Shown: in pieces, positions 1 to 12,290 of the stretch | Layout: the number at the start of each line of letters is the position of its first letter | Position numbering within the stretch: the first letter of the stretch is position 1 | NCBI GenBank assembly: GCA_963930645.1 | Contig: OZ005653.1 | Coordinates: 213,858,684-213,922,683 of the forward strand | Direction: 5' to 3' | Length of the DNA stretch: 64,000 nucleotides | Origin: Salticus scenicus | Taxonomy: Eukaryota > Arthropoda > Arachnida > Araneae > Salticidae | Position numbers and translations under genes: made by a program | Notes under the pieces: generated by a model | The model's database searches: none | What the model was told of the DNA's origin: nothing | What the model saw: only the letters and a program-made list of their open reading frames with translations

Positions 1-119
1 GCGTATGGATTAAAGTGTAAGTTAAAGCGCATATATCTATCTTTATAAAATGCTGTTATTTTAAGAAAAAATGTTTTTTGCATAATATTTTGTCCTCTTT
101 ACTTTCTCTTATCCATAGG

Positions 120-480
120 TCGCGAAAGTATTGTTTTAGGGTCAAATTTTCGAACGAGAGTTTATGTTATATTTACATGTTCTGAGGTCCCCTGAATTCG
201 AAAATCATGTTCCTAGCGAATGGTCTGTATGTGTGCATGTCTGTCTGTGTTTTGTCTGTGTGTCTGTTATCAGCATATCTCAAGAACAAATAGTAGCAGA
301 AATTTCAAACTCGGTATTCTAAATGTGTATCATATAGGGATGCTACAGTAAGCTTTTTGTTGAGATGAAGCAAATGGTTCGTGTAGAGGGACACTCAAAC
401 GCATTCAAATACATTACGTCTGTGGGGGAAATTGCAGGTAAGTAGAGTTTAACATCTATAGACTGCACTAAACCAAATGA
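120..480 (+). repeat. partial dispersed repeat with GTCTGTCTG tract
   Basis: This stretch carries a CTGTCTGTCTG-type tract (about 238-270) followed by ATATCTCAAGAACAAAT. The same pair of landmarks occurs at about 3476-3565 inside the TIR element 3301-4642, and a similar TATCTCAAGAACT follows a GTCTGTCT tract at 36890-36960. I read it as a decayed copy of the same type of non-coding element. No terminal repeats could be placed, so the limits are approximate. Confidence 0.4.
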
Positions 481-751
481 AACGAATATATATATTTTTG
501 TAATAGAGATAGTCAACTGGAAAAAGAGTTTTGTGTATGCAGGAGCCTTGTCTTCTACCTAGTGCGGGGGGGGGGGGTTCCTCCTCGAGGGGAGTAAATT
601 TTCATGATGGGTATCTTCTAAAAGAGCTCGCCAATATCTTTAAAAAGAACCATCGATCTGCGATAATTTAAAGTAAAGTTATCGTTTTTTTTTTTCATTT
701 TTAACCAAGAAAAAAAAAAAAAGAGTAATACTGAGAATAAATTACACTTTA

Positions 752-860
<109 letters not shown>

Positions 861-1794
861 TTATACTACTTCTCTAATATGGAGATCGTCTGCATTATTA
901 TAAAATATAATTTTTTTAAATAATAATTTTAATAAATTTATTTTTAATAACCGAAATAAATTCTATATAAATTTAGGTGCATTAATGGAACGGGGGTAGC
1001 CCTCCTCACACATCATATAAAACTCTTCCGAAGGCTAATTTGAATTATTTAACACAGGGTTACATAACAGTACTCGCTATCTTATATCTTAATCTGCAAC
1101 CTGTATTTATGGTATTAAATTTCAGGGCAAGAGAAAATCGTGTGAGTGACACTCTTTTTTTTTTTCTTTTTTCATCAACAGTTTTTAAATCCATGCAAAA
1201 ATAAATTACGTCCATACATATTTTAAAATAATATTCAACTTAAATAATTGTTGTTTTTTTCTTCTTTACTTACTAACTTGAACATAAAAAATACAGCTAT
1301 ATTTTTTAATAAGTATTAAAAATAGCAAATAAATACAAGGGTTTCTGAGGCACATTAATAGTATAAGCAAAATAATTTTCCATTGTACTTATAATAGTAT
1401 TACTCTTTTACTTCATTTAATTTCGCAAATAGCCCCTATTATTTGAAATATATTTATATATATATATTACTTTATCATATTTTTATAAAATATTTATAAA
1501 AATTATATTTATTTAAAAATTAAAGAATACAATTTAAAGAATAATGCTATTATATTTCTGGTAATTTTAGATTTTAAATTTATGTTAATTAATTACCTTT
1601 TTCCTTATTCCTAAGGTTATATACTAAAACCTAATATTGAAAATAAATAAATAAATAAATATGCGATAAATATTTATTCTACTTAACATCCGTTTATATT
1701 TTAAACATCTGTTTGAATAATTGGATAACACAAAATTTATTTTTAGCATAAATTTTCTTTCTTTTTTTTTTTTTTTTTTGTATATTTTTTTATT

Positions 1795-2222
1795 GGGTAA
1801 GTGCTCCAGTGATTGAGTGAAATTTCTGATTTTTTCAATGTTTTAGTCATCAGAAACTATTTTTGAAAATCTTAAGTTAATGTATGTGGCATGAAAGGAT
1901 GTCAGAATCACATATATGTTAAAATATATGCATTTGGATAGTTATTATTTGTTTAATGAATTTTCATTTTACACCCACTCAATGTTCCAGTAATTGATGC
2001 TGCCAGTTTTTCATTTTACCAGTAATTATCATCCTATACTTATGTGTTTGATACTGAGAGTTTTTCATTTTACCAATTAGTGCACCCTATGTTTCAGTGT
2101 TTGACATAAAATGTTAAAATTCTTATATGTAAAATATGTGCTTTTATTATTTTTCTTACTTATGAATTACTTTGAGAAAGATGTCAATTACTGGAGCATG
2201 CCACTCACTGGAGCACGTGCCG
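1795..2222. mobile_element. MITE-like element with inverted ends
   Basis: The left end reads GTAAGTGCTCCAGTGATTGA and the right end, read on the other strand, is the near-identical GGCACGTGCTCCAGTGAGTG. The inside has further diverged copies of the same words (CCAGTAATTGA near 1988, 2026 and 2184), so the element looks partly self-repetitive. It has no coding capacity. A clear target-site duplication was not found, so the ends could be off by a few bases. Confidence 0.5.
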
Positions 2223-3300
2223 TAATTGACATAGTACACATCTGTACTACCTCGGAGGTTATGGACACCATGTCCATTTTATGAAAAGAATTATCACCCT
2301 GCCTTTTATGAGCATTTTTAGATTTATATAGATCCATTAAGCACTAATGTCCAGTTACTATAAAGAAATTAAGAGAATGTCCGTTTTCTTTATTCATGAC
2401 AAATGTAATTCATGGTGTCCTTTACTTCAGGGGTACAAATGTAATTTTGTTTTTGTAATTGTATTCAAAAAAAAAAAAAATTGTGCATTTTTTAACTAGA
2501 TGTTATTTTATGTTTTCTCTCTGCGTAATACCGTGCTTTTTAGTGTAAAAATTCTATAATAATGTTTCTTTACTATTAGCTTTTCTTTCATTATTCTGCG
2601 ACTGCTCACTTTATATTATGCAAATGCACCAAAATGAAAGAAAATGTACAAATTCGAAATCAATTTATTATGGAACAGTTATATTAAATGGAATATTTTT
2701 ATTATGCACTAAAACCGTTTAAAAAAACATTTTTAAAAAATGTACCAAATTAACAGCTAAAATTTGACAAATAATAAATATTAAAATTTGAAGACATTTA
2801 CAGAGTTGCCAACTTTTATAATTTATTTCGGAGCAATTTTAGCCCCGCCTTCTTTTCGGACAGATATTTTGCAGACTATTTCTCTAAAATATATGACAAC
2901 AATTAAATAAGAAGAAATCATCCTAGAAAAATAATGGTATGAAAAAAAAAAAAAAAAAGGCAGGGCAAACAAAAAATATAGGGAATAAAATTGATGTTCT
3001 GCTTTTATTTATAAAGAAATCCTTTATTATTATTACAGGGATGGAACACGGGCGCAGAATTCATACCACTATCACTGTGAGAAAATTTCCTACTTCTGAA
3101 ATCAACGACATTATAGTTACACAAATTTCTTAAATAAATACCGGTATGAATTCTGCGCCCGTATTCCAACTATGATATTAATATTAATATTACTTTTTAT
3201 TTTATTTTTTATAATTATCAACGTTAGTCACACTTGTCTTAAATATAAATCAATAGTAGTTCATTCTATATTTCGGATTAAAATATTAATTATAATTTTT
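2223..3300. other. AT-rich spacer with one hairpin
   Basis: I see no gene. Around 2813-2875 there is GTTGCCAACTTTTATAATTT followed by GGAGCAATTTTAGCCCCGCC, which resembles the left end of the MITE at 52488-52690 and is probably a decayed relative. A strong inverted repeat at 3043-3167 is listed separately. Confidence 0.5.
3043..3167. repeat. 25-bp inverted repeat (hairpin, 75-nt loop)
   Basis: The arms 3043-3067 and 3143-3167 pair over 25 bases with one mismatch; each contains GAATTCTGCGCCCG or its complement. The arms are much more GC-rich than their surroundings. It could be the ends of a ~125-bp MITE or a stem-loop. The short reading frame over it (2939-3133) begins in a poly-A run and is not convincing as a gene. 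Confidence 0.7.
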
Positions 3301-4642
3301 AGTTCCCCATCATACTATAAGTATGGGGGACTTAGGTAATCGTGAAAATTTTAGTTCCTCATCATACTGTAGGTATGGGGAACTTATATAATCGTGAAAA
3401 TTTTCGACCTCGGTTTTTTTACTTTTTTACACGTTTTCAGGTGTGAGGAATGCGAAAATCACAAAATTTGTATGGTGTCTGTCTGTACGGTGTCTGTTAG
3501 TGTGTTAGTGTGTTAGTCCGTTAGTTTGTCAGTCTGTGTACACGATATCTCAAGAACAAATTGTCGCAGAGAGGTCAGATCAGTTTTAAAATATTACTTT
3601 CGACACGGGCAAGAACCCAATTCATTTGCAACATTCGAATTAAAAAACTTCGTAAGTTATTAGAAATTTACGATTTTCTTACCATGGGAGAATAGGAAAA
3701 AAATTCACTTAAACGTGCATTAAACGGAAACATTTACTGTAAAAATGTCAGACCAGTTTTAAAATATCAGTTTTCATGCCGGAAGGAAAATAAGTAACTA
3801 TAAATATGCTACTTTGAAAATTTCGCAAGTTATTGGAAATTTAAGAATTTCTTAACATGGCAGTATAGGGCAAAATTTCACATAATGGTCAATTTTGAGA
3901 GATATTTTCATCGTAAAGATGTCAGACTACTTTTGAAATATTATTTAGGACACTGGCATAAATATTAATGACAATGAATTTTCCAATATAAAAATTTCGT
4001 TAGTTATTGGAAATTTACGAATTTCTTAACATGGCAGAATAGAGCAAAATTTCACATGAACGTCAATCTTGAGGTATATTTTCATCGTAAAGATGTCAAA
4101 ACACTTTCTAAATACTATTTAGGATACTGGCATGAATATCATAGATTATGATTTTTCTAATTTAAAAAATTCGTAAGTTATTTGGAATTTTCGATTTACT
4201 TAACATGTCAGAATAAGGCAAAATTGAGCATAAACTTCTATTTTGAGGATCATAAATACATTGGACAACTTCAAAATTACATTTATGATATTTGTTTGAA
4301 CATGATTGAATATAAATTTTCTAATAGGAAAGTTTCGTTATTATTCGTAATTTACAATTTTATCAACATAGCGAAATAGTAAATTTTTCATATAAATGTG
4401 AATTTTGAGCATTATTGCATTGGAAATAGTAGCATGAAAACTAAACGACGGCATTAACCCTGATAAAATAAATTAATAGATTAGAATAAGCTAAATATAT
4501 TGAAGTGAACGGTGGATAGCCTATTAGGCGCGGATATCATTTTGTCACTGTATCAAGTTTTGGTCAAATTAATTTCTTTTAACATGATTATAATATATCT
4601 CGCATTAAAAATTTATGAGAACATAAAATATGATGGGGAACT
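3301..4642. mobile_element. non-coding TIR element with internal tandem repeats
   Basis: The left end AGTTCCCCATCATA (3301-3314) is the exact reverse complement of the right end TATGATGGGGAACT (4629-4642), giving a 14-bp terminal inverted repeat. A second copy of the left end word occurs at about 3351-3365. The inside contains a GTCTGTCTG tract near 3476, the phrase ATATCTCAAGAACAAAT and a ~174-bp tandem repeat. It encodes nothing recognisable. The layout (14-bp TIR, GTCTG tract, AAGAAC word, internal tandem units) matches the element at 36777-37769, so both probably belong to one class of non-autonomous elements. Confidence 0.6.
3600..4440. repeat. ~174-bp tandem repeat, five diverged units
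   Basis: The landmark CGTAAGTTATTGGAAATTTA (with changes) followed by TTCTTAACATGGCAG recurs at about 3651, 3825, 3998, 4172 and 4335, a spacing of about 174 bp (the last step is ~163). Units are clearly diverged, so the expansion is old. The array lies wholly inside the TIR element. Confidence 0.75.
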
Positions 4643-5289
4643 GAGCAGAGTCCACCTATGCCAACTAGTTTGTGAATGAATACAGTAAAACAAATACTAA
4701 CTTAACTAAAATTGTGTCTTTCAGCAAGAGATTAAAAAAAAGGATGTTTAAGTAGTTCAAAAAATATAGAAAAAAAGAAAGTCTTATCAAATACATGTTT
4801 CTCTTTTTTATATTTTTTATTCATTTATATTTTATTAAAGTACTGAACGATTGTGAATTAAAAAGAAGTAAACGCCTTTCTCTAAACGTTTCATGTAAAC
4901 GTCTTCAGACTAAATAGATGATATTAAATATATATTTTTTTAACTTTTTTTTTTAAATTATTTATTTGAGATTTTAAAATGTTAAATTTAACAAAAATCT
5001 CAATGGTGATACATCGTGAAGAATAATTTTTTCTTGCAAATATTCGCAGTTATTTTGTTGTACACACTTACAAAAAGTATAAACAAAATATAATTATCTA
5101 AAAAAATCTCACAAAAAAAATGGATTTTCATAATAATAATAATAATAATTAAAAAATAAATCTTGTTTGACTCACCTCGACTTTCCGAACATTAAGAAAT
5201 AAATGGATGCATAAATTAAAATAAGACACGTTTTTAAATAAACAAAAATGAAATTTATAATAAGGTGTCTGATTTTTTTTTTCAATGTT
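4643..5289. other. AT-rich spacer, nothing recognised
   Basis: No coding sequence, RNA gene or structured repeat was seen. Only short A and T runs and a TAA trinucleotide run near 5132-5150 are present. Confidence 0.5.
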
Positions 5290-5533
5290 TTATTTTACGC
5301 TATTGAATTTCAAATAATTTGAGTCCATAGATCATAATTTTAAAGAATTTTCCATTGTGCCTTGTTAAAAATTTTAAAGGTTAGATTCGTATAAATGTCT
5401 AAAATTCGTGCGACGTCGATCTTTAATGCGTGTATAAATTTTCAGCTCATTCGAATAAGGCGTTTAAACGCTATCGAACTTTAAAAAATTTGGGCCCATA
5501 CACCATAATGTACAAGAATTTTTCTTTATTCCC

Positions 5534-5567
<34 letters not shown>

Positions 5568-6138
5568 ATAAGTATTAGATTCACCAAAATCTATACAGTT
5601 TGTGGGACGGTGACTTATAATATGTGCATAAATTTTCAGCTCAGACGACTAAGGCGTCTATACGCTATTCCTTTTAAAATCATCCATAATGAAAAAAAGA
5701 TTTTTTTTTTTGTGTGTGTGTCCCTTGTTGTTAGAGTAAAAAAATATCTTGTTGTTATAGGGATAAAAAAAATAAAAAAACTATATATACTAGATTCATC
5801 AAAATGTATACAGCTCGTGCGACGGTGACTTATAACATGTATATAAATTTTCAGCTCAAACGACCAAAACGTTTATGCGCTATTGCTCTTTAAATCATTT
5901 GGTCCCATAAGCCATAATGATAGAAAAAAATTCTTTGATTCTGTAAAAAAAAAAAAAAGAAAAAAAAAGAAAAAAGAAAAAAAGAAAAAAAAAACTTTTA
6001 GTGCTATACATTTACCAAAAGCTATGCAGAGCGTACGTCGAGGACTTATAACATGTGTATAAATCTTCAGCTCAGGCGACTAAGTCGTTTATACGCGATT
6101 GCACTTTAAAACGTTTGGTCCCGTAGGCCATAATGATA

Positions 6139-6170
<32 letters not shown>

Positions 6171-7012
6171 GTCCCTGTAAAAAAATTATAAGCCATAGGT
6201 TTGTGGGGAATTGGTGTCAGCCATAATCTCAATTCCTCAATCTTAATCTTAAAGATTAACTTAATTGCTTAATTAGATAATAAGAAGAGCTGGAGACAAA
6301 GTTAAATACTAAATAACAAAGTTTATTTAACGTTCAATATCAAGGCGGGTGTTGGGCTAACTCAGTTTTAACTCTGAAATGACCTCAGGGGATAACTTCA
6401 ACAAAGCATAAAACACAGGTAAATTAAAGCTCACCAATACTGATCTTGTCGACGAATACTCTCCGTCGACCACTGAACTGTTCTCACCCAAGAACTGTCG
6501 GCACGATTCCCTGGGCGCGACAGATTCTTCTCTCAAATCTTTCTTTATTCTACAACGCTAACAATCTCTACCATCACTTAGCTATCGCATAAGAACTATC
6601 ATCATCAGCATTACTCTCCTACTCTCCTCTCCACACACACCTTTTCGCACACCACACTTCACAAAAACAATCTCCATCTTATACTACTTTCTACAAACTT
6701 CCTTTCTCTTCATTTCAATCAATCTTCTTAAAATCACTTCCAACACATCTACCTCTCACAGCTTTATTTGTTCGGTGCAGCACCATGTCGACACAAAACT
6801 ATTTCGACCAAAACTTTCGCCGAGTCACTGGCGTCGAAGTGATTTAACTGTCCCAACTTTATACTTTGCTGGATACAGCTTAATTTCAAATCAACTGTGG
6901 TGACGTTTTATAGTCTCAACCTCACAGGTTCACCAAAATAATAGGGTTCGAACAATGGTTACCTATAACCTACGTATCAACTTTCAGCTCTTTCTCTGTT
7001 AGGCGCTATCGT
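5290..7012 (+). repeat. ~190-216-bp tandem repeat array, interrupted by a solo LTR
   Basis: Units share TTTTCAGCTC, then a short AGGCGTTTA-type word, CGCTAT, CCATA, CATAATG, a long A- or T-run, and a word like AGATTCACCAAAA. The TTCAGCTC landmark lies at about 5441, 5635, 5851, 6067 and 6983. Removing the inserted 725-bp LTR and its 4-bp duplication brings the last step to about 187 bp, in line with the others. Length differences come mostly from the homopolymer runs. The reading frame 5430-5828 crosses several units and a poly-A run and is not a gene. Confidence 0.8.
6202..6926. mobile_element. solo LTR (725 bp) with GGTT target duplication
   Basis: The segment starts TGTGGGGAATT and ends CTCAACCTCACA (TG...CA), and is flanked on both sides by GGTT (6198-6201 and 6927-6930). 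It sits inside a unit of the surrounding tandem array, and the sister units read straight through the insertion point (for example AGATTCACCAAAA near 5577), which gives internal empty sites. Base composition differs from the flanks (many CT-rich and GTCGAC-containing stretches). The LTR is unrelated by eye to those of the gypsy-type element at 26316-36103. It most likely arose by LTR-LTR recombination of a full element. Confidence 0.85.
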
Positions 7013-8193
7013 GTTCACTCACACACATACGTATACACACACTAAATACACACAGACACACATACATCATAGTAAAAATAGCAGAAACGAATTCAGCAGA
7101 CCTCAAAACGTATAAAAACACCAAAAACTTAAAGTCGGATTTTGGACATGACTACAATACTTTCCTTACATATATATATGTCCGGAAAGTAAAAAAAAAA
7201 AATATGGCGTTGTACATATGCTGAGAAGAGATATTCTCTAAACTTACGATTTTAATTAAACTTTAAAAAAATACGTGTAGTGTATATTGGGTTTTGAAAT
7301 TATTTCCTAAAACCTTTTTTTCACTAAAGCTTTAATAAGCGAAAAGCTCATCAGAGTATAATAATATATTCATGATTTAAAAAATTCCTCCCCTCTTTAC
7401 TTTCGAAACACAATTTATGAAACTTGATTTTAGTAATAATGATAAAAGCAAAAGCAACTTATTATATTCCGCGACGCTGTCATCAATGAAAGATGTCTCC
7501 CCTTCCGTGCAAAACCGCGCTTCCTCATCAAACCAGTAATTATTGCCTGGAAGACTTGCGCCTGTGAGACGGAGCTTTAATTAAAACAGTTCTGTTTTCT
7601 CTGGCCGCTTTAATTTCGTCGCCTGTACTTAACGATAATAGGGGCAGAATCCTTTGATCACACTTTGTGGCACCATATAGCAAAACTTCAGAAAAGTCTT
7701 CTATGCATTGTGTGAAAGATAAGTCTCAAAAGTAATGAATTTGTACGAATTCTTATAAATATATTCGACAAAATAAGAATAAAAGAATAAAAGGGGCAAT
7801 GTCTGATTAATTATTTATTGCTAATATTTCAAACAATATTGTTAAATAATTGTGAGGAATATTTATAACTAAACAAAATTCACAATTTATGCTTAGTATT
7901 ATATGAATGTGTAAATATATATGAATGCGTAATATAGCAATTTTGTAAATCTAATTTAAATCATAATGTTATTTATTATATTGAAGTACAAAAAGTTTTG
8001 TTTATTCAGTAAAATAATATCAATAATAATAAATAAATAAATAAACAAATAATAAAAATAACTATTAATTAATTAATGAATTATATGCATTTAGAAATAT
8101 AATTTATACAGGAAAATATATGTTTCAATACATACTCGCAGCATTTACATATGCATGTACGTATGCACGCACATATATATGTATATTTTTTAA
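7013..8193. other. spacer; 7440-7680 is unusually balanced single-copy-looking sequence
   Basis: No gene was recognised. Positions of about 7440-7680 are less AT-rich than the rest, contain no obvious repeat words and have several TAATTA-type cores (CAGTAATTATTGCC, GCTTTAATTAAAAC). This would fit a conserved non-coding element or old exon, but nothing in the window proves either. The remainder is AT-rich with a CA/TA-like tract near 7018-7070. Confidence 0.35.
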
Positions 8194-8382
8194 ACAGTAG
8201 AACCTCGTTAACGTGAATCTCAAGGGGGATAAAAAAAATTTTTCATGTTATCAGTAGTGTATACTATCCGTAACTAATATTTATATAACTAAACAAATCT
8301 TCATTTTGATGGGGATTGTGGAAACAGTTCATGTTAAAAGTAATTCATGTTAACCGTGTTCACGTTAACAAGGTTCTACTGT
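8194..8382. mobile_element. short MITE with CAGTAGAACCTCGTTAA ends
   Basis: The left end ACAGTAGAACCTCGTTAACG and the right end, on the other strand, ACAGTAGAACCTTGTTAACG are nearly identical inverted repeats about 24 bp long. Inner halves also show inverted similarity (TTCATGTTA). The 189-bp length and CAGT-type ends resemble MITEs mobilised by pogo/Tigger-like transposases, but that link is an inference from the end sequence only. It encodes nothing. Confidence 0.75.
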
Positions 8383-8708
8383 GTTGTGCGTGTATGTATA
8401 TTTACACACAGAGATGCTAGAAAGAGAGAGCGGAGGTTGAGTCTGAGATTATGTGTATGTAAAGTATAAACAACTAACTACATCTTTTAATTTTATTTAA
8501 AAAACATACATTTTATAAACAAGATACTTTTCTGCTATTTCATTTCTTGTTTCAAATTATTATTGTATTTAATTATTTAATGCAATTAAAAATTGAAGCA
8601 TATAATTGTGACATATTAACAACATTCTCATCTGATAAATATCGAAACACTTTCTACACATTTTCCCAAGAAATTCTATTCCATGTTTAAATGAATTGAA
8701 ATTATAAA
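8383..8708. other. AT-rich spacer, nothing recognised
   Basis: A (GA)n-rich bit near 8420-8430 and AT-rich filler are all I can see. Confidence 0.5.
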
Positions 8709-10379
8709 CACAGAGTGTCCCATAAGTCTGTAGACTTTTTAAAAATTCAAAACGATTAAATGAATTGATAGAATTGAACGCAGTTTGCGTAAAAATCTTT
8801 ATCGTAAAAGGAGTTATTTTATTTTATTTTTTGTAAAGAAAAAATGTAGTTAATTTTTTTGTCGACGAAAGTTAGACAAATAGTTAATTTTTTTGCATGT
8901 ATGCGAAAGAAAAAAATGCAAATGAAAGTTCTATAAATTGCGTATTTTTGCAATTAGAATTATTTTGCCTCCTACGTGTGCATACATGAAGTTTTAATTG
9001 CGATACGGATGCATAAAGTGTTATTGGTGAAGATGTTTTCCCTCGCATAAGTACCGCCGACTGAAGCTACAGTTAGCAGTGTCATAACTCGTTTGCAATC
9101 TGCAATTTGTGGTGACGACGGACACATAATAGGATTTATATTCTTACAGTAGTTCTTGCGTTAAAGTTTATAAGGATGGAATTATTCTTGAGCTATTTAA
9201 ATGAATACCGCAAAACCAGGAACCATAGATTAAATAAGCCATAAATAAGAACAATATTCTTGTCTTACAACACTTTATTTTCAAGTTTAACATCACAGCT
9301 ACAGACTGAAGATTATTTTTTAATGTACTTGAAAATATACACAAAAATATCGTCTTCGAGACATTCAAGTGGTGTAAAACAAATTTTCAGGTACAGAGAG
9401 AGGGCTTCGTGATTGCGTGTTATTCGAACAGTGGTTCAGAGCGAAATCTGTCGTTCACTTAAAGACAGGGACAAGCAGACCGGGTGAAATACGCCAAGAG
9501 TTAGAAAAACATCGCCAATTTGTAGCCAAGAATAACCTTTTGTCTCTCGAATAATTTAATACAAATATTTTGTATTTAGACAGTTTGTTATAGAAATTTA
9601 TGCCAAACCTCACGCCATAAAAATTGTCTGCGTAAAGGAGACGGAAAGGCTATACATTCTTTCCACATCCTGTCATTTAGAAATATAAATTACCCTTTAA
9701 TCATGTTAAAACGGAAATTTATTGCTTAATTTAGTTATAATAAATAAACTTACGCAATTTAAAAGAATGGAATGTAATTTATAGATACACAACGGATACT
9801 AGATGAAAAAATTATTCTTTATATTTTATTTTATTAACTGATTTAGGGGAGATTAGAATTCCGAGAGACAGTTATTTAATAAGAAGGCATTACGACTAGC
9901 AGAAATAAATTATTAATTTTAAAGAAAACGTTTTTGTGTTCTCAACCGATTAATTGAATAGATTAACAGATAAATTATTAGACTTAAGATATTTATTTAT
10001 AAAGAAACAAATGGGTTTAAATATAAAATGTAATTTAGAATTTCGTTAGATATTTTAATAGAAATTTTATTTATTGAAAATATAATATTTAATTATTAAA
10101 CTCATTTGATAATGCAATTAAAACTAATATACGTGAAGATACTCCTTCGCATATGCCTGGAAATATATGCATGCGAATAAGTACAGTTTTTCATAAAAAT
10201 GTGTGATCTGGTCACGCACAGTGCCCTCTATCAACAAATAGCTTAATTACATTTTTTTCTTAGAAAAAAAAAAAAAAAAATTACGAGAGTGATTCTTTTA
10301 CAAACCGCGTTCAATTATATGCATTCATTCATTAGTTATGAATTTTTAAAGTGTCTACAGACTTATGGAAAACCCTGTG
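8709..10379. mobile_element. 1.67-kb DNA transposon remnant with ~90-bp TIRs
   Basis: The left end (CACAGAGTGTCCCATAAGTC, then TGTAGACTTTTTAAAAATTC) and the right end read on the other strand (CACAGGGTTTTCCATAAGTC, then TGTAGACACTTTAAAAATTC) match for about 90 bp, down to GAATTGAACGC. Length, long TIRs and the CACAG...CCATAAGTCTGTAGAC end fit a mariner-like or similar cut-and-paste element. No intact transposase is present. A less AT-rich block near 9395-9520 might be a coding remnant, but I could not recognise a family from it. The reading frame at 9168-9368 (minus) has no recognisable domain. Confidence 0.7.
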
Positions 10380-10433
10380 TATATACATATAATTAATTTT
10401 TCTCTCGTGATGACAAATTATTATAAAATAAAT

Positions 10434-10483
<50 letters not shown>

Positions 10484-11919
10484 TTATTAAAGTCTTATTG
10501 TATTCCATTAAATGAATTCGTTATCATTATTATTAAATTTTTCGCTGTATTTTATTAGGTACTGCTGCATTCTGTTGTTGATAACAAAATGATTTACCTT
10601 AATAACTAAATATTTACATTTATATACCATAAAAAACTAAAGATTGCATTTACAATTCAATCACAATCAATTAAAAAATATATATATATTTCATACCTTG
10701 TTCAATATATATTTTATAACTTCTTTAAATATGATGTGAATCAGAAAACAATTTATCATGTGTCCCACACTAACAATGACATCTTATATCGTTCTTTCTT
10801 TCAACCTAACAACAAATGCCAAACATGTGATTTTGACATCATGTGAAGTCCAATTTTCTTTTAAGTCAATGGATATGAAGTTCTTTCTTGCTATTTACTT
10901 TACCTCAGATAATTGAAAGAAAACGATTTCTTCAAAACAGAAATGCAATTCAACTATTTATTTAATTCTCGTTTTATATATAAATAAAATCAAATTGCTG
11001 TTTAAAACTGAAATATTGCTTGATGTTATCGTTATCATACAGTGATAATTTCTTTTTTATTTATCTATTTACTTACTTTTTATCTAGATAAATCTTTATC
11101 TGAGTATTTTAAAATGTTTGTTTTTTGTAGTTTATGTATTATATCTTGTATAAACGAAAAAAAAAAGAAAAAAAGAAGAAGAAGAAAGACAAAGGGGGAA
11201 AAAAAGTCTTAAATGATAAAGATCATGTGTATTATTAATAAAATATACAAAGATTAGCTAATAAGTATTCTAGATTTCAGACATTAAAGACATTTATGAG
11301 AATTTTCCGCTTTTCGTGGCAACAATTTTTCTGGTATGCATTAATATAAATCTTATTTAATAACAAAAAATGCTTAAAACATGAGAAATATTTTTGTATA
11401 GAAGAGTGGTGGCGAAAAATCAGAAAAAACTCTCATCCCTGATAAAAACTAATAATCAGAATTTAATAAACAAGGTCAAGTTAATGAAAAGTTATGTATA
11501 TAAGTTTTCAAATGAATGAGTATCAACACATTAATTGTTTGCTCAAGTGCATCAGAATTAGTATAAACATTGAGATTCATGGTAATCGAACCGATAATTC
11601 TTTTAAATTCTTTATTTTTGTTTTAATGGCGTGTAATTTTTACTAGCATACCACATTCCTTTAAGGATTTTTTAAACTGAGAAATACTTCCTTATATTTA
11701 AGTAGTTGTTAACTTTTCCTTTTACCCCCAGGCAGATTTTATACGAGACTTATGTAATAGTATATATACAGGTATTAAATTATAGAATATATAATAAATA
11801 TAAAGGATTTATATTTAACCCTTTAATATTCATTCATTTCGTAGCGAAAACAGATATTTGACACCATACAACATATTGTATACAGAAGTATTTATCGTAA
11901 TATTTCCCCCTTCTTTTAA

Positions 11920-11951
<32 letters not shown>

Positions 11952-11967
11952 CCCGTCTGTGATCTCG
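10380..11967. other. AT-rich spacer with TA microsatellite
   Basis: No gene is visible. It contains a perfect (AT)n run at about 10435-10481, a purine-rich A/G tract near 11157-11207 and a poly-T run at 11923-11951 just before the SINE-like element. A GTGATTTTGACATC word near 10827 is shared with the old duplications at 14.4-16.7 kb. Confidence 0.5.
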
Positions 11968-12290
11968 GGCCGCGGTAGCCCAGTTGGAAAAGCACCCGGA
12001 TCGTAATTGGAAGATTACGGAGTTCGGTACTCGAGCCAGCCAAAGACCGTCGTGTACACTAATGGTAGTTGGTGCACGTAAAATATGTCGTGGCCACAAT
12101 TATCTCCATGTTCTCATCAAAATTATACCTCTGGAAGTTATCGAAGCGGGGGAGCCATCCTTTCTTTTAAGGATAAAAATTGTAATGGCATGTTTCCGAA
12201 CCATCTCAAGGGGTGACTCCTAGACCGTCGCCAATTTCCCATTGCGCAACACTAGTGTGACGTAAAACCCAACCAATTAATCAACCAACC
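11968..12290 (+). mobile_element. tRNA-headed SINE-like element
   Basis: The head resembles a decayed tRNA: a box A-like TAGCCCAGTTGG, an anticodon-arm-like stretch GGATCGTAATTGG and a decayed box B (GTTCGGTACTCGAGCC). About 250 bp of tRNA-unrelated body follow (AAAGACCGTCGTGTACACTA and onward), ending in a simple AACCAATTAATCAACCAACC tail. This is the normal SINE order. The anticodon loop would read CGT (Thr-like), but the fold is poor, so the parent tRNA is uncertain. The frames 11984-12223 (+) and 11830-12099 (-) are chance openings over it. Confidence 0.7.

Noticed and set aside
11968..12040. Functional tRNA-Thr gene
   Set aside because: Box B is damaged, arms do not pair well and a SINE body follows.
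11830..12223. Overlapping frames on both strands around the poly-T run
   Set aside because: They cross a poly-T/poly-A tract and a SINE-like repeat and show no domain.
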